Assembly: GCA_015066935.1 (NCBI GenBank)
Contig: SVNK01000007.1
Coordinates: forward strand, 1-64,000
DNA: 64,000 nt
From: Ruminococcus sp.
GTDB taxonomy: Bacteria; Bacillota; Clostridia; Oscillospirales; Ruminococcaceae
Direction: 5' to 3'
In this document: positions 43,571 through 51,912 of the stretch, piece after piece
Numbering within the stretch: position 1 is the stretch's first letter
Layout: each line of letters starts with the position of its first letter
Notes under the pieces: model-generated
Seen by the model: the letters and a program-made list of their open reading frames with translations, nothing else
What the model was told of the DNA's origin: nothing
Database searches by the model: none
Translations under genes and position numbers: made by a program

Positions 43571-44941
43571 TTATTCCTGTTCGCCGAAGATGCGGACAGC
43601 TTTCATCATGATAGCGCACTCAAGACGCTTCTTTTCGAGCTGACATGAAAGCTTGTGAGCCTTTCTGATGTCGCCCATATACTGGTAGTTATTGGCATTA
43701 CAGCCGCCGCTGCAATAGAATTTAGCCCAGCACTTGGTACACTCCTCCTTGGAGTAAACATGAGCCTTAGCGAAATCGGTTTTCATTTCCTGATTGAAGG
43801 TACCCTCGTCGATGTTGCCCATTTTATACTCGTCGATGCCGACGAACTGGTGGCAGGGGTAGATGTCGCCGTCGGGAGTGATAGCGACGTAATCGTTGCC
43901 GCAGCCGCATCCACGGAGTCTCTTTATAGCGCAGGGACCCTGATCGAGGTCGAGCATGAAGTGGAAGAAGTTGAACTTTCCGCCTTTTTTCTCATTTTCG
44001 ATGATACGGTTTGCGAGGTTCTCGTACTCCTTGAAAACGGTGGGGAGGTCTTTTTCGGTGAGAGCGTACTCATCGGAATCGCCTACAACAGGCTCAACAG
44101 AGATCTGGTCGAAGCCCTCGTTGTAGAGGCTGAAAACGTCCTCAGAGAAGTCGAGATTGCGGTTGGTGAACGTGCCTCTTACGTAGTACTCCTTATCGCC
44201 TCTGCCTGCAACGAGCTTTTTGAACATGGGGAGAATCTTATCATAGCAGCCTGTGCCGTCAACACGCACTCTGAAGTAGTCGTTGACTTCCTTTCTGCCG
44301 TCGATTGAGAGCACGACGTTTGACATTTCCTTATTGATGAAGTCGATTTTATCGTCGTCGAGAAGAAGACCGTTTGTAGTGATAGTGAAGCGGAACTTCT
44401 TGCCGAACTCAGCCTCACGGGAACGAGCGTACTTGACAATCTGCTTTACGACGTCGAAGTTCATGAGAGGCTCACCGCCGAAGAAATCCAGTTCAAGATT
44501 GGGACGGTCGCCTGAATTTTCGAGGAGGAAGTCAATAGCGTGCTTACCTGTCTCAAACGACATAAGTTTTCTGCCCTTACCGAAGTCACCGGTAGAAGCG
44601 AAGCAGTATTTGCAGCGGAGGTTGCAGTCGTGAGCGATATTGAGGCACATAGCCTTCACAGGGGAAGCAACGGAATACTTTGCATATTTTTCATAGTCGT
44701 CCTCGGAGAAGAGGATTTTATCGTTATAAAGCTCCTTGATTTCCTGATAGCACGACTCAATTTCGTCGGCGGGGTATGAGATTGAGAGTTTATCCACGAC
44801 CTTTTCGGGACAGTGCTCATCAAAAGGCGGTTCCACGTTATCGAGGAGGTCATATGTAAGCTCGTCCACAATATGAACGCCGCCGCTGTTTACGTCAAGG
44901 ACTATATTGAAGCCGTTAAGCTTGAACTTATGTATCATTTT
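43571..44941 (-). CDS. scfB: SCIFF peptide maturase, radical SAM/SPASM
   Basis: 456 residues from ATG 44941 (a TTG two codons upstream is an alternative). It would form Cys-to-Thr thioether links in the SCIFF precursor. An N-terminal precursor-binding-like part (FNIVLDVNSGGVHIVDELTYDLL) is followed by the radical SAM motif CNLRCKYC (about 108-115), then LDFFGGEPLMNF, and a Cys-rich SPASM region (CAIKRLRGCGCGNDY, CHQF, CTKCWAKFYCSGGC) for auxiliary Fe-S clusters. It matches the family throughout and is complete. The precursor scfA lies upstream in the same direction, with an attenuator-like hairpin between. Confidence 0.96.
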   Translation of the reverse strand, partial: KMIHKFKLNGFNIVLDVNSGGVHIVDELTYDLLDNVEPPFDEHCPEKVVDKLSISYPADEIESCYQEIKELYNDKILFSEDDYEKYAKYSVASPVKAMCLNIAHDCNLRCKYCFASTGDFGKGRKLMSFETGKHAIDFLLENSGDRPNLELDFFGGEPLMNFDVVKQIVKYARSREAEFGKKFRFTITTNGLLLDDDKIDFINKEMSNVVLSIDGRKEVNDYFRVRVDGTGCYDKILPMFKKLVAGRGDKEYYVRGTFTNRNLDFSEDVFSLYNEGFDQISVEPVVGDSDEYALTEKDLPTVFKEYENLANRIIENEKKGGKFNFFHFMLDLDQGPCAIKRLRGCGCGNDYVAITPDGDIYPCHQFVGIDEYKMGNIDEGTFNQEMKTDFAKAHVYSKEECTKCWAKFYCSGGCNANNYQYMGDIRKAHKLSCQLEKKRLECAIMMKAVRIFGEQE

Positions 44942-44958
44942 CAACAAAACCTTTCAAA

Positions 44959-44992
44959 AAAGTCTGAGGCAGCATTCATGAATGCCGCCTCA
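44959..44992 (-). terminator. Attenuator-like hairpin between scfA and scfB
   Basis: TGAGGC-GCATTCATGAATGC-GCCTCA forms a long stem with a central palindrome. On the minus strand it is followed by GACTTTTTT. It would let most transcripts end after the peptide gene, giving more precursor than maturase. Confidence 0.75.
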
Positions 44993-45017
44993 TTAATAAT
45001 TCAGAATAAAAATCCGC

Positions 45018-45155
45018 TTATCTCTCGCACTTCTGGTTAGCAACTGTGCAGGATGTCTTGCAGGCAGACTGGCATGAAGCCTGGCACTTACCGCAGCCGC
45101 CCTTCTGAGCTGACTCCTTGAGATTAGCCTTATTGATAGTCTTAATGTGTTTCAT
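45018..45155 (-). CDS. scfA: SCIFF ribosomal peptide precursor (six Cys in forty-five)
   Basis: 45 residues with exactly the SCIFF layout: N-terminal MKHIKTINKANLKESAQ leader, then GGCGKCQASCQSACKTSC and a terminal Cys in NQKCER, six Cys in all. GGGAGG precedes ATG 45155 by about 8 bases, while the tracked start at 45284 is only an open upstream frame. SCIFF peptides are near-universal in Clostridia and are cross-linked by ScfB. Their final role is not established. Confidence 0.96.
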   Translation of the reverse strand: MKHIKTINKANLKESAQKGGCGKCQASCQSACKTSCTVANQKCER

Positions 45156-45207
45156 AGTTATAAACCTCCCTTTGGAAAAATGCGGATAATCCGCAGATGT
45201 TACTGAT

Positions 45208-45236
45208 ATTATAGCATATTTCCGTATACTTTTCAA
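45208..45236 (-). promoter_or_regulatory. Promoter of scfAB
   Basis: On the minus strand TTGAAA, 17 bases, TATAAT, about 52 bases before the scfA ATG. The leader contains the small hairpin TGCGGATTATCCGCA. Confidence 0.75.
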
Positions 45237-45330
45237 TAGTTTTTTCCATAATTGCAATTTTTGGTGATTTCCGACAATTTTCACAAAAGCGCAGATGTCA
45301 TTTCGTTACAATACAACGGACGATCTGAAG

Positions 45331-47211
45331 TCAGTCTATTCTGTTTTTCTTTTTTGCTTTTTTCACAGCGTACATTTTATTATCGGCTTTGTGCATAGAC
45401 AGGAGTATGTCGGTGTTTTTGTGGCAGTACTCATAACCTGCACTCATTGAAAGCTCGTAGGGTTTATGCCACTGAAGATTATTTACTCTTAATTTTTCGT
45501 TTATGGTATCTATGAAAGTGACAGCGTCGTTTTCACAGTTTGAAAGGAACATTACAACGAATTCGTCGCCGCCCGTTCTTACAGCGATACCCGATTCAGG
45601 CTTTGAAGCGTCGAGGATTTTTGCGGCAGCCTTGATAGAAGCGTCGCCTTCGAGATGACCGTAGGTATCGTTGATATATTTAAGACCGTCGAGGTCAACG
45701 CTTACGATACAGAAAGTCTGTGATGTATGCTGTAACTGTTCGAACATTTTTCTTATATAACGCTCCATACTTCTTCTGTTGGGGATACCGGTCAGCTCGT
45801 CGATGTAGGACTGTTCTCTGAGTGTCTGGACATTCTTGTTTTCGGAATACATTCTGATTCTGTCGAGGGAGCTTCCGATAGCGAAGACAAGAGGTTTTAT
45901 AAGGTCCTTGAACCTTGAAATATCAGCGTTCTGCATTACAAGGTAGCCGTAGCAATAGTCCTTGCAGTGAAGGGTGAAGACGAAAAGGGGCGAATACGAG
46001 ACTATATATTCTCTCGGGAGTATTTCGTGGCGATTAAATCTGCAGCTGCACCTTTTGATGCCCTTGGAAGTAATTATAGCTTTAAGGTGCATATTATCCG
46101 TGTAGCTCAGATTTTTTTCAAGCTGGAAATCGTGGCGTTCCGATTCGTCGCACATACAGAAATACAGTATTCCGAAATCGTCCTGAGTGCCGAATGATTT
46201 ATTTGAAAGTTTGAGGTAAATACTTGTAATGAGTTCATCGAAGTCGTCGGCGTTTTCGAAATCGAGGGGCAGGTAGGGGGTATATGCGAGGACGAGCTGG
46301 AGGGATTCTTTTTCAAGGTAGATGTCCCTGAAATCCTGCATATTTATTTCGGTGTTGCATCCGCAGCTGTTTCTGTAAATAGGCTCAAGCGGGATGACTA
46401 TCTGTTTATCCTGTGGCTTACCGTCCCAGATATTTTTCAGAACCTCCATTGCCTTGCTGCACATTGATGATACTGAAGCGCGGATACTTGTAATCGGTGG
46501 GATATGGTAGCGGACCTCGTCGATGTCATCGAGACCTGAAACGGCGATGTCATCGGGGATACGGTAACCTTTTGCTCTGAGGGCGTTGCACACTGAAATA
46601 GCCATGTAGTCATTGCTGCACACAATGGCTTGTGGGAGTTCTTTATTCTGACTGAGGAACCATTCAACAGCCTGCATGCCTTTTTTACGCCAGTAATTCC
46701 CGTAGAACACCATACCTTCGGTGACTTCGATACCGTGTTTTGCCATAGTATCCTTGTAAGCCTGAAGTCTCACACGAGCGTCCTCAAGTTCCATTCTGCC
46801 TGTCATAAAGCAGACACGCTTCATACCGTGCTTGACGATGAAATGCTCTGTCATTTGACAGATGGCGTCGTAGTCTCCGAGAGTGATGCTATAGAATCTG
46901 TCGTCACGGACACGAAGGGAAACAACGGGACATTCTGCATTTTTCATAAGAAAGAAGGCAAGTTCCTCTTCCATACCGGGAATGGCGTATGTATCGGGAC
47001 AGATAATGATTCCGTCGTAATTATTCAGATTAGGTATATGCATTATTTTCTTTTCGATTTCTCCGTAGAGCACATTTGCAACAAGAGCATCGAAATTGAC
47101 CATGAATGTGATTTCACAGTTGTTTTCAGCGAAGTGGTCGGAAAAATACTGAGCGATTTCCGCCTGGAAATCAACGAACAGTTCCCCAATAAAACAAATT
47201 ATCTTTTTCAT
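45331..47211 (-). CDS. Diguanylate cyclase with LacI-type sugar-sensor domain
   Basis: About 626 residues from ATG 47211 (GGAGGG upstream); the tracked 47433 start is too far upstream. Residues 1-270 resemble the periplasmic-binding-protein fold of LacI repressors (CPVVSLRVRDDRFYSITLGDYDAI, DDIAVSGLDDIDEVRYHIPPITSI) but with no helix-turn-helix, signal peptide or membrane segment. A middle region of about 180 residues with Cys residues follows, then a coiled coil and a GGDEF domain with intact RTGGDEF (about 560) and DELTGIPNRRS. No RxxD inhibitory site precedes it. It is probably a cytoplasmic sugar-sensing c-di-GMP synthase. It is divergent from the GH5 genes. Confidence 0.88.
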   Translation of the reverse strand: MKKIICFIGELFVDFQAEIAQYFSDHFAENNCEITFMVNFDALVANVLYGEIEKKIMHIPNLNNYDGIIICPDTYAIPGMEEELAFFLMKNAECPVVSLRVRDDRFYSITLGDYDAICQMTEHFIVKHGMKRVCFMTGRMELEDARVRLQAYKDTMAKHGIEVTEGMVFYGNYWRKKGMQAVEWFLSQNKELPQAIVCSNDYMAISVCNALRAKGYRIPDDIAVSGLDDIDEVRYHIPPITSIRASVSSMCSKAMEVLKNIWDGKPQDKQIVIPLEPIYRNSCGCNTEINMQDFRDIYLEKESLQLVLAYTPYLPLDFENADDFDELITSIYLKLSNKSFGTQDDFGILYFCMCDESERHDFQLEKNLSYTDNMHLKAIITSKGIKRCSCRFNRHEILPREYIVSYSPLFVFTLHCKDYCYGYLVMQNADISRFKDLIKPLVFAIGSSLDRIRMYSENKNVQTLREQSYIDELTGIPNRRSMERYIRKMFEQLQHTSQTFCIVSVDLDGLKYINDTYGHLEGDASIKAAAKILDASKPESGIAVRTGGDEFVVMFLSNCENDAVTFIDTINEKLRVNNLQWHKPYELSMSAGYEYCHKNTDILLSMHKADNKMYAVKKAKKKNRID

Positions 47212-47405
47212 ATTCCCTCCGATCGTTTTAACAGCTATATATAATATTATATCAGTTTTTTTTATTTTTTTCAATGTTTCATACAAAAAAACGATATTTT
47301 CTGTATTGTGCATAAAATGAACGCCGTTCGATTGGTCAGTATAACAACAGACTGATAAAAGATAGTCAAAGTCGGCGGTGTATGTGAGTTTTGTATGGAA
47401 TATCC

Positions 47406-47434
47406 TTGACAATTGTGAAAAGACGTGGTACAAT
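47406..47434 (+). promoter_or_regulatory. Promoter of the first GH5 gene, in the 319-base divergent region
   Basis: TTGACA, 17 bases, TACAAT. The spacer and -10 are bounded by AATTGT/ACAATT, a possible operator. The 95-base leader has a hairpin (GGGAAG-CATAA-CTTCCC at 47454-47470). The rest of the 47212-47529 gap is A+T-rich with long T runs and no gene. Confidence 0.72.
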
Positions 47435-47529
47435 TACAATATAAAATATGATGGGGAAGCATAACTTCCCAATCAGAACCTTCATACGAACATCCACCTG
47501 TTGTACATATTAAGAGAGAGGGTATAACA

Positions 47530-49356
47530 ATGAAAACATCAAAAAGAATTATGACGGCAGCTACAGCAGCACTTATGCTTGCCGTTTCGGGAGTTTCTCC
47601 CATGTCAATCAAGCCGGAGCCTGTAACGGCTTATGCTGTTGACGACTGTAACGACGACTGGCTCCACGCAGAGGGAAGCCGTCTTTACGACATGAACGGA
47701 AATGAAGTATGGATTACGGGTCTTAACTGGTTCGGCTTCAACTGCGGCGAAAGATTCCCCCACGGATTATGGAGTGCCGATGTTGACGAGCTTATTTCAG
47801 CTGTTGCCGACAGAGGTGTAAACCTTCTTCGTCTGCCTATGGCTACTGAGCTTATCCTCGAATGGATGGAAGGCATCGACGACCATGACCTCATTACTAT
47901 AAATCCAAAGAATGACGACGGTTATAAGTTCAATCCTGATCTGTGCCGTCCCAACGGAGAATGCATGAGCAGTCTTGAGATTTTCGATGTAATCATGGCA
48001 AAGTGCAAGAAGTACGGCGTCAAGATTATGATCGACATCCACAGTCCCGCACTCCACAACTCAGGTCATAACTACAACCTCTGGTACTACGACGAGGGAG
48101 CAGGCAGCTATGATACAATGGCTGTGACAAAGGGCGGAACAGGCGTCCCCGTAACTTCAAAGATGTGGCAGGATTCGCTCGTATGGCTTGCCGACAGATA
48201 CAAGAACGATGATACTCTCATCGCTTACGACCTCAAGAATGAGCCGCACGGAAAATGTCCCGAAGGCAGCGCAGGTGCAAAGTGGGACGGCTCAACAGAC
48301 GAAAATAACTGGGCATATGCTTCAACGAAGTGTGCTCTTGCAATGCTTGAAAAGAATCCCAATGCACTCATTATGATCGAGGGCGTTGAGCAGTACCCCA
48401 GAGAGGGTCACAAGTGGGGCGATCCCGACTCAAGAACAGATCCTCCGGCATACGGCGGCTGGTGGGGCGGTCAGTTCCGTGGCGTAAGGGAGTATCCTAT
48501 CGACCTCGGAAAATATCAGAACAAGCTTGTGTATTCTCCCCACGACTACGGTCCGTCAGTTTACGCACAGACATGGTTCGATAAGGAATTTACAACCCAG
48601 ACTCTCCTTGACGACTACTGGTACGAAACATGGGCATTCATCAATAAAGAGGAGATTGCTCCGCTGCTCATCGGTGAATGGGGCGGATTTATGGACGGCG
48701 GTAAGAACCAGAAGTGGATGGAGCTTCTCCGTGAGTACATGATTGATAATCATATCAACCATACATTCTGGTGTCTTAACCCGAACTCGGGCGATACAGG
48801 CGGACTCCTCGACTACTCATTCAAGACATGGGATGAGGAGAAGTATGGTCTCTTTGAGCCTTCACTCTGGCAGACTCAGAAAACCGGCAAGTTTATCGGT
48901 CTTGACCATAATGTGGCTCTCGGAAAGAACGGTCTTTCACTGAACGAGTTCTACACAAGCTATGCGTCGTCAGAAGGAAGCAACCTTGACGGCGGAAAGA
49001 CTTCCAACGGCAATCCTGTGGACACTTCAACAACTGCTACAACTTCTAAGACAACCACAACTACAACTTCAAAGACAACTACAACGACATCCTCCGCAAC
49101 AACATCCGCAACAACAAGCAGTGCTCCCGATACAAAGGCTTATTACGGCGATTCCAACTGTGACGGAACTGTAAACCTTGCAGATGCAATCCTTATCATG
49201 CAGGTTAAGGCGAATCCGGCAAAGTACTCGTTTACGGAGCAGGGTGAAAAGAATGCTGACTGCAATAATCCCGGCGACGGCGTTACAAACAAGGACGCCC
49301 TTGCAATACAGAGATATCTGCTCGGACTTGTTGCGTCACTCCCTGAAAAAACATAA
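47530..49356 (+). CDS. Secreted GH5 endoglucanase-type enzyme with dockerin
   Basis: 608 residues. Signal peptide (about 1-35), GH5 catalytic domain (about 40-455) starting WITGLNWFGFNC, acid/base Glu in DLKNEPHG (about 236) and nucleophile Glu in LIGEWGGF (about 382). A Ser/Thr/Lys linker follows (about 495-530), then a dockerin (about 538-605) with two Ca-loop repeats: DSNCDGTVNLADAI and the variant DCNNPGDGVTNKDA. It would attach to a cohesin on a cellulosome-type scaffold. Cellulase activity is the most likely, but GH5 has other specificities. It is followed by a close paralogue in the same direction. Confidence 0.93.
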   Translation: MKTSKRIMTAATAALMLAVSGVSPMSIKPEPVTAYAVDDCNDDWLHAEGSRLYDMNGNEVWITGLNWFGFNCGERFPHGLWSADVDELISAVADRGVNLLRLPMATELILEWMEGIDDHDLITINPKNDDGYKFNPDLCRPNGECMSSLEIFDVIMAKCKKYGVKIMIDIHSPALHNSGHNYNLWYYDEGAGSYDTMAVTKGGTGVPVTSKMWQDSLVWLADRYKNDDTLIAYDLKNEPHGKCPEGSAGAKWDGSTDENNWAYASTKCALAMLEKNPNALIMIEGVEQYPREGHKWGDPDSRTDPPAYGGWWGGQFRGVREYPIDLGKYQNKLVYSPHDYGPSVYAQTWFDKEFTTQTLLDDYWYETWAFINKEEIAPLLIGEWGGFMDGGKNQKWMELLREYMIDNHINHTFWCLNPNSGDTGGLLDYSFKTWDEEKYGLFEPSLWQTQKTGKFIGLDHNVALGKNGLSLNEFYTSYASSEGSNLDGGKTSNGNPVDTSTTATTSKTTTTTTSKTTTTTSSATTSATTSSAPDTKAYYGDSNCDGTVNLADAILIMQVKANPAKYSFTEQGEKNADCNNPGDGVTNKDALAIQRYLLGLVASLPEKT

Positions 49357-49373
49357 TAGCATAATGAATTAAA

Positions 49374-49395
49374 GGACCGCATCAGCGGTCCTTTT
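49374..49395 (+). terminator. GH5-1 terminator, first of a duplicated pair
   Basis: GGACCGC-ATCA-GCGGTCC followed by TTTT. The same 21 bases (from GACCGC to TTTT) recur at 49537-49557 on the other side of element A. Confidence 0.85.
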
Positions 49396-49418
49396 CCATC
49401 TGTAGAGAAACGTATGCA

Positions 49419-49536
49419 ACGGGACGTCGAGACGCCGTCCCCTACAATTGCAGTGAGCATATTCACCGTGTAGGGACGACCAACGGTCGTCCGCTGGACT
49501 TTTGATTTTGAAATGAGGATTATTGATAATCTGCAA
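49419..49536. repeat. Element A, copy 2, between duplicated terminators
   Basis: Arm 1 (GGGACG...CGTCCCCTACA) and arm 2 at 49469-49494 (TGTAGGGACGACC, AACGG, GTCGTCCGC), then the A+T-rich tail with TTTTGATT and ATTGATAAT ending directly at the second terminator. It occupies the middle of the 358-base gap between the GH5 genes; the rest holds the terminators and the second promoter. Confidence 0.82.
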
Positions 49537-49557
49537 GACCGCATCAGCGGTCCTTTT
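49537..49557 (+). terminator. Second copy of the GH5-1 terminator
   Basis: GACCGC-ATCA-GCGGTC-CTTTTT, identical to the copy 162 bases upstream. It abuts the end of element A. Confidence 0.85.
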
Positions 49558-49634
49558 TGGCTGAGCTTATTGTGAAAAATGAATTGTTTATGAAGGATTC
49601 TTCGGCAATGTATACAGAAATTTACAGCGTACTA

Positions 49635-49663
49635 TTGACATTTCGGTACGTTGATGTTACAAT
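49635..49663 (+). promoter_or_regulatory. Promoter of the second GH5 gene
   Basis: TTGACA, 17 bases, TACAAT, about 50 bases before the start. The -35 and -10 hexamers are the same as those of the first GH5 gene, while the spacer differs, so the pair may be expressed alike. Confidence 0.75.
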
Positions 49664-49713
49664 ATAGTTGATAATGGTGCAATTATGCACCGAATTGAGA
49701 GGGGAAATATATT

Positions 49714-51579
49714 ATGAAGAAATTTTTGAGAGCCGCAGCAGCGGTCTCGGCAGCTGTAATGCTTGCAAACACAGCTGCACCGTACGCTTCCGTCGATACG
49801 GAAAAAACGCTTACTGCAAATGCAGCAGCAGATGACTGCAACGACGACTGGATTCATGCAGTCGGCAGCCGCCTCTATGACAAGGACGGCAATCAGGTAT
49901 GGCTTACAGGTGCCAACTGGTTCGGCTTCAACTGTTCCGAGAATTGTGCACACGGACTTTATGCAGCCGATGTTGACGACTTCCTTGAGGGCGTTGCTGA
50001 CCACGGTATAAATGTGCTTCGTTTTCCGATTTCGTCAGAACTTCTTCTGTCGTGGATGAACGGCGATCCCAATCCCGTAAGCTCGGTGCAGGCTTCCTAC
50101 AATCCTCCGCAGGACGTTGTCGGCGAGGACGGAACAATTACTCCCGCAGGAAAATACGGCGACATCAACAGGGATTTCGTTCTTGAGGACGGAAAAACTC
50201 TGAAGAACTCCATGGAAATCTTTGATATCATCATGCAGAAGTGCAAGAAGTACGGTATCAAGGCGTTTATCGACATCCACAGCCCCGATGCAAACAATTC
50301 GGGACATAACTATGAGCTGTGGTACGGTAAGGCAGGCATCACAACAGAACTCTGGATTGAGACTCTTGTATGGCTCGCAGACAAGTATAAGAACGACGAT
50401 ACACTTATCGGTTATGACCTCAAGAATGAGCCTCACGGTAAGCGTGGATATACAGGTGATTCGTGTCCCTCTGACATTGCCAAGTGGGACGACTCCACCG
50501 ACGAGAATAACTGGAAGCATGCCGCAGAAACATGTGCAAATGCTATTCTTGACGTAAACCCCAATGCTCTTATTATCATCGAGGGCGTTGAGCAGTACCC
50601 CAAGACCGAACTCGGCTACACTTATGATACTCCCGATATCTGGGAGGGCGGCGACAAGTCTCCATGGCATGGTGCATGGTGGGGAGGAAATCTCCGTGGC
50701 GTAAAGGACTATCCCGTTGTGCCGGAATCGGGTACAAGTCAGATTATCTATTCACCTCACGACTACGGAAAGTCTGTTTATGCGCAGACATGGTTCGATA
50801 AGGACTTCACCACACAGACCCTCCTCGATGACTACTGGTACGATACATGGGCTTACATCAACGATCAGGACATCGCACCGCTTCTTATCGGTGAGTGGGG
50901 CGGTCACATGGACGGCGGCGACAACCAGAAGTGGATGGAGCTTCTCCGTGACTACATGATAAACAATCACATCAACCACACATTCTGGTGTCTGAACCCC
51001 AACTCAGGCGATACAGGCGGACTTCTCGGAACTGATTTCAAGACATGGGACGACGAAAAGTACGGTCTCTTTGAGCCTTCACTCTGGCAGACACAGTCAA
51101 GCGGAAAGTACATCGGTCTTGACCACAATGTTGCACTCGGAAAGAACGGTATTTCACTCGGCGATTACTATGCAAACTACGCTTCAAGCGAGGGAAGCAA
51201 TATCGACGGCGGAAGCAAGGGCAATGTAAAGCCACCCTCGGCGTCAACTACTACCAAGACCACAACTACAACATCTAAGACTACTACAACTACCACAACA
51301 AGCAAGACAACGACTACAACAACCATACCTGTTACTACAGGGAGTAATAATCCTGATGTTGATATCGTTTACGGTGATTCGAATGAGGACAAAAAAGTAA
51401 ATCTTGCCGACGCTGTACTCATCATGCAGGTTAAGGCAAATCCGTCAAAGTACAGTCTTACAGCACAGGGCGAGCTTAATGCTGACTGCAATGCTCCCGG
51501 GGGCGGTGTTACAAATGCCGATGCTCTTTCAATCCAGAAATATCTGCTCGGACTTGTAAAATCACTTCCCGAAAATTAA
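49714..51579 (+). CDS. Secreted GH5 enzyme with dockerin, paralogue of the preceding gene
   Basis: 621 residues with the same plan: signal peptide (about 1-30), GH5 domain with WLTGANWFGFNC, acid/base in DLKNEPHG (about 236) and nucleophile in LIGEWGGH (about 393), Thr-Lys linker and dockerin. It has an extra loop of about 20 residues near 100-120 (GEDGTITPAGKYGD). The first dockerin Ca-loop is DSNEDKKVNLAD, lacking the usual Gly. GAGAGGGG precedes the ATG. High similarity over the whole length points to tandem duplication followed by divergence around the substrate loops. Confidence 0.93.
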   Translation: MKKFLRAAAAVSAAVMLANTAAPYASVDTEKTLTANAAADDCNDDWIHAVGSRLYDKDGNQVWLTGANWFGFNCSENCAHGLYAADVDDFLEGVADHGINVLRFPISSELLLSWMNGDPNPVSSVQASYNPPQDVVGEDGTITPAGKYGDINRDFVLEDGKTLKNSMEIFDIIMQKCKKYGIKAFIDIHSPDANNSGHNYELWYGKAGITTELWIETLVWLADKYKNDDTLIGYDLKNEPHGKRGYTGDSCPSDIAKWDDSTDENNWKHAAETCANAILDVNPNALIIIEGVEQYPKTELGYTYDTPDIWEGGDKSPWHGAWWGGNLRGVKDYPVVPESGTSQIIYSPHDYGKSVYAQTWFDKDFTTQTLLDDYWYDTWAYINDQDIAPLLIGEWGGHMDGGDNQKWMELLRDYMINNHINHTFWCLNPNSGDTGGLLGTDFKTWDDEKYGLFEPSLWQTQSSGKYIGLDHNVALGKNGISLGDYYANYASSEGSNIDGGSKGNVKPPSASTTTKTTTTTSKTTTTTTTSKTTTTTTIPVTTGSNNPDVDIVYGDSNEDKKVNLADAVLIMQVKANPSKYSLTAQGELNADCNAPGGGVTNADALSIQKYLLGLVKSLPEN

Positions 51580-51585
51580 TAATAG

Positions 51586-51912
51586 TATAATAATAAAGGA
51601 CTGCAAAATGAGGGGAATGACCACATAGAAGTATATATGTGTATTATCGGGGGAAACCTTTCTGAGGAAAGGTTCTCCCCCGACCCCCCTTCCAAAGACT
51701 TTTAATACAAATTTCAGCCCCATAGGGTGCATCCAGAAAATTTTGAACATCGAGTTCATCTGGAATATGCACCCTATGGGGCTGAAATTTCATACTGAAA
51801 GTTTTAGGAAAGGAGTTTGAGGAAGAACCCTTTTTCAAAAGGGTTTTCCTCAATAATTAACGTATATAATCCTGTGCGGACAATAACCTTATTGCAGTCC
51901 TTTATTATTATA
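51586..51912. terminator. Terminator stem of GH5-2 split by an inserted element
   Basis: The 21 bases at 51586-51606 (ending AATAAAGGACTGCAA) and 51892-51912 (starting TTGCAGTCCTTTATT) are exact inverted copies. Together they form a normal bidirectional terminator, but they are 285 bases apart, with element B inside the would-be loop. Confidence 0.8.
51649..51853. repeat. Element B, copy 2
   Basis: Same plan as 40770-40972. Hairpin 1 (GGGGGAAACCTTTC/GAAAGGTTCTCCCCC), CCAAAGACTTTTAATAC, a central stem bounded by AAATTTCAG/CTGAAATTT, then TACTGAAAGTTTTAGG and hairpin 3 (GAGGAAGAACCC/GGGTTTTCCTC). The central arm differs completely from copy 1 (CCCCATAGGGTGCAT/ATGCACCCTATGGGG) but is again self-complementary. 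Confidence 0.87.

Noticed and set aside
46630-47244. 204-aa ORF antisense to the diguanylate cyclase
   Set aside because: Shadow of the LacI-like domain frame, with no upstream signal.
49020-49130. Repeat-rich DNA in the GH5 linker as a possible minisatellite or CRISPR
   Set aside because: It is simple codon repetition for a Thr/Lys/Ser linker (SKTTTTTT), in frame and shared by the paralogue.
50035-50670. 211-aa ORF antisense to the second GH5 gene
   Set aside because: Shadow frame over the catalytic domain. A similar shadow exists in the paralogue, as expected from shared codon bias.
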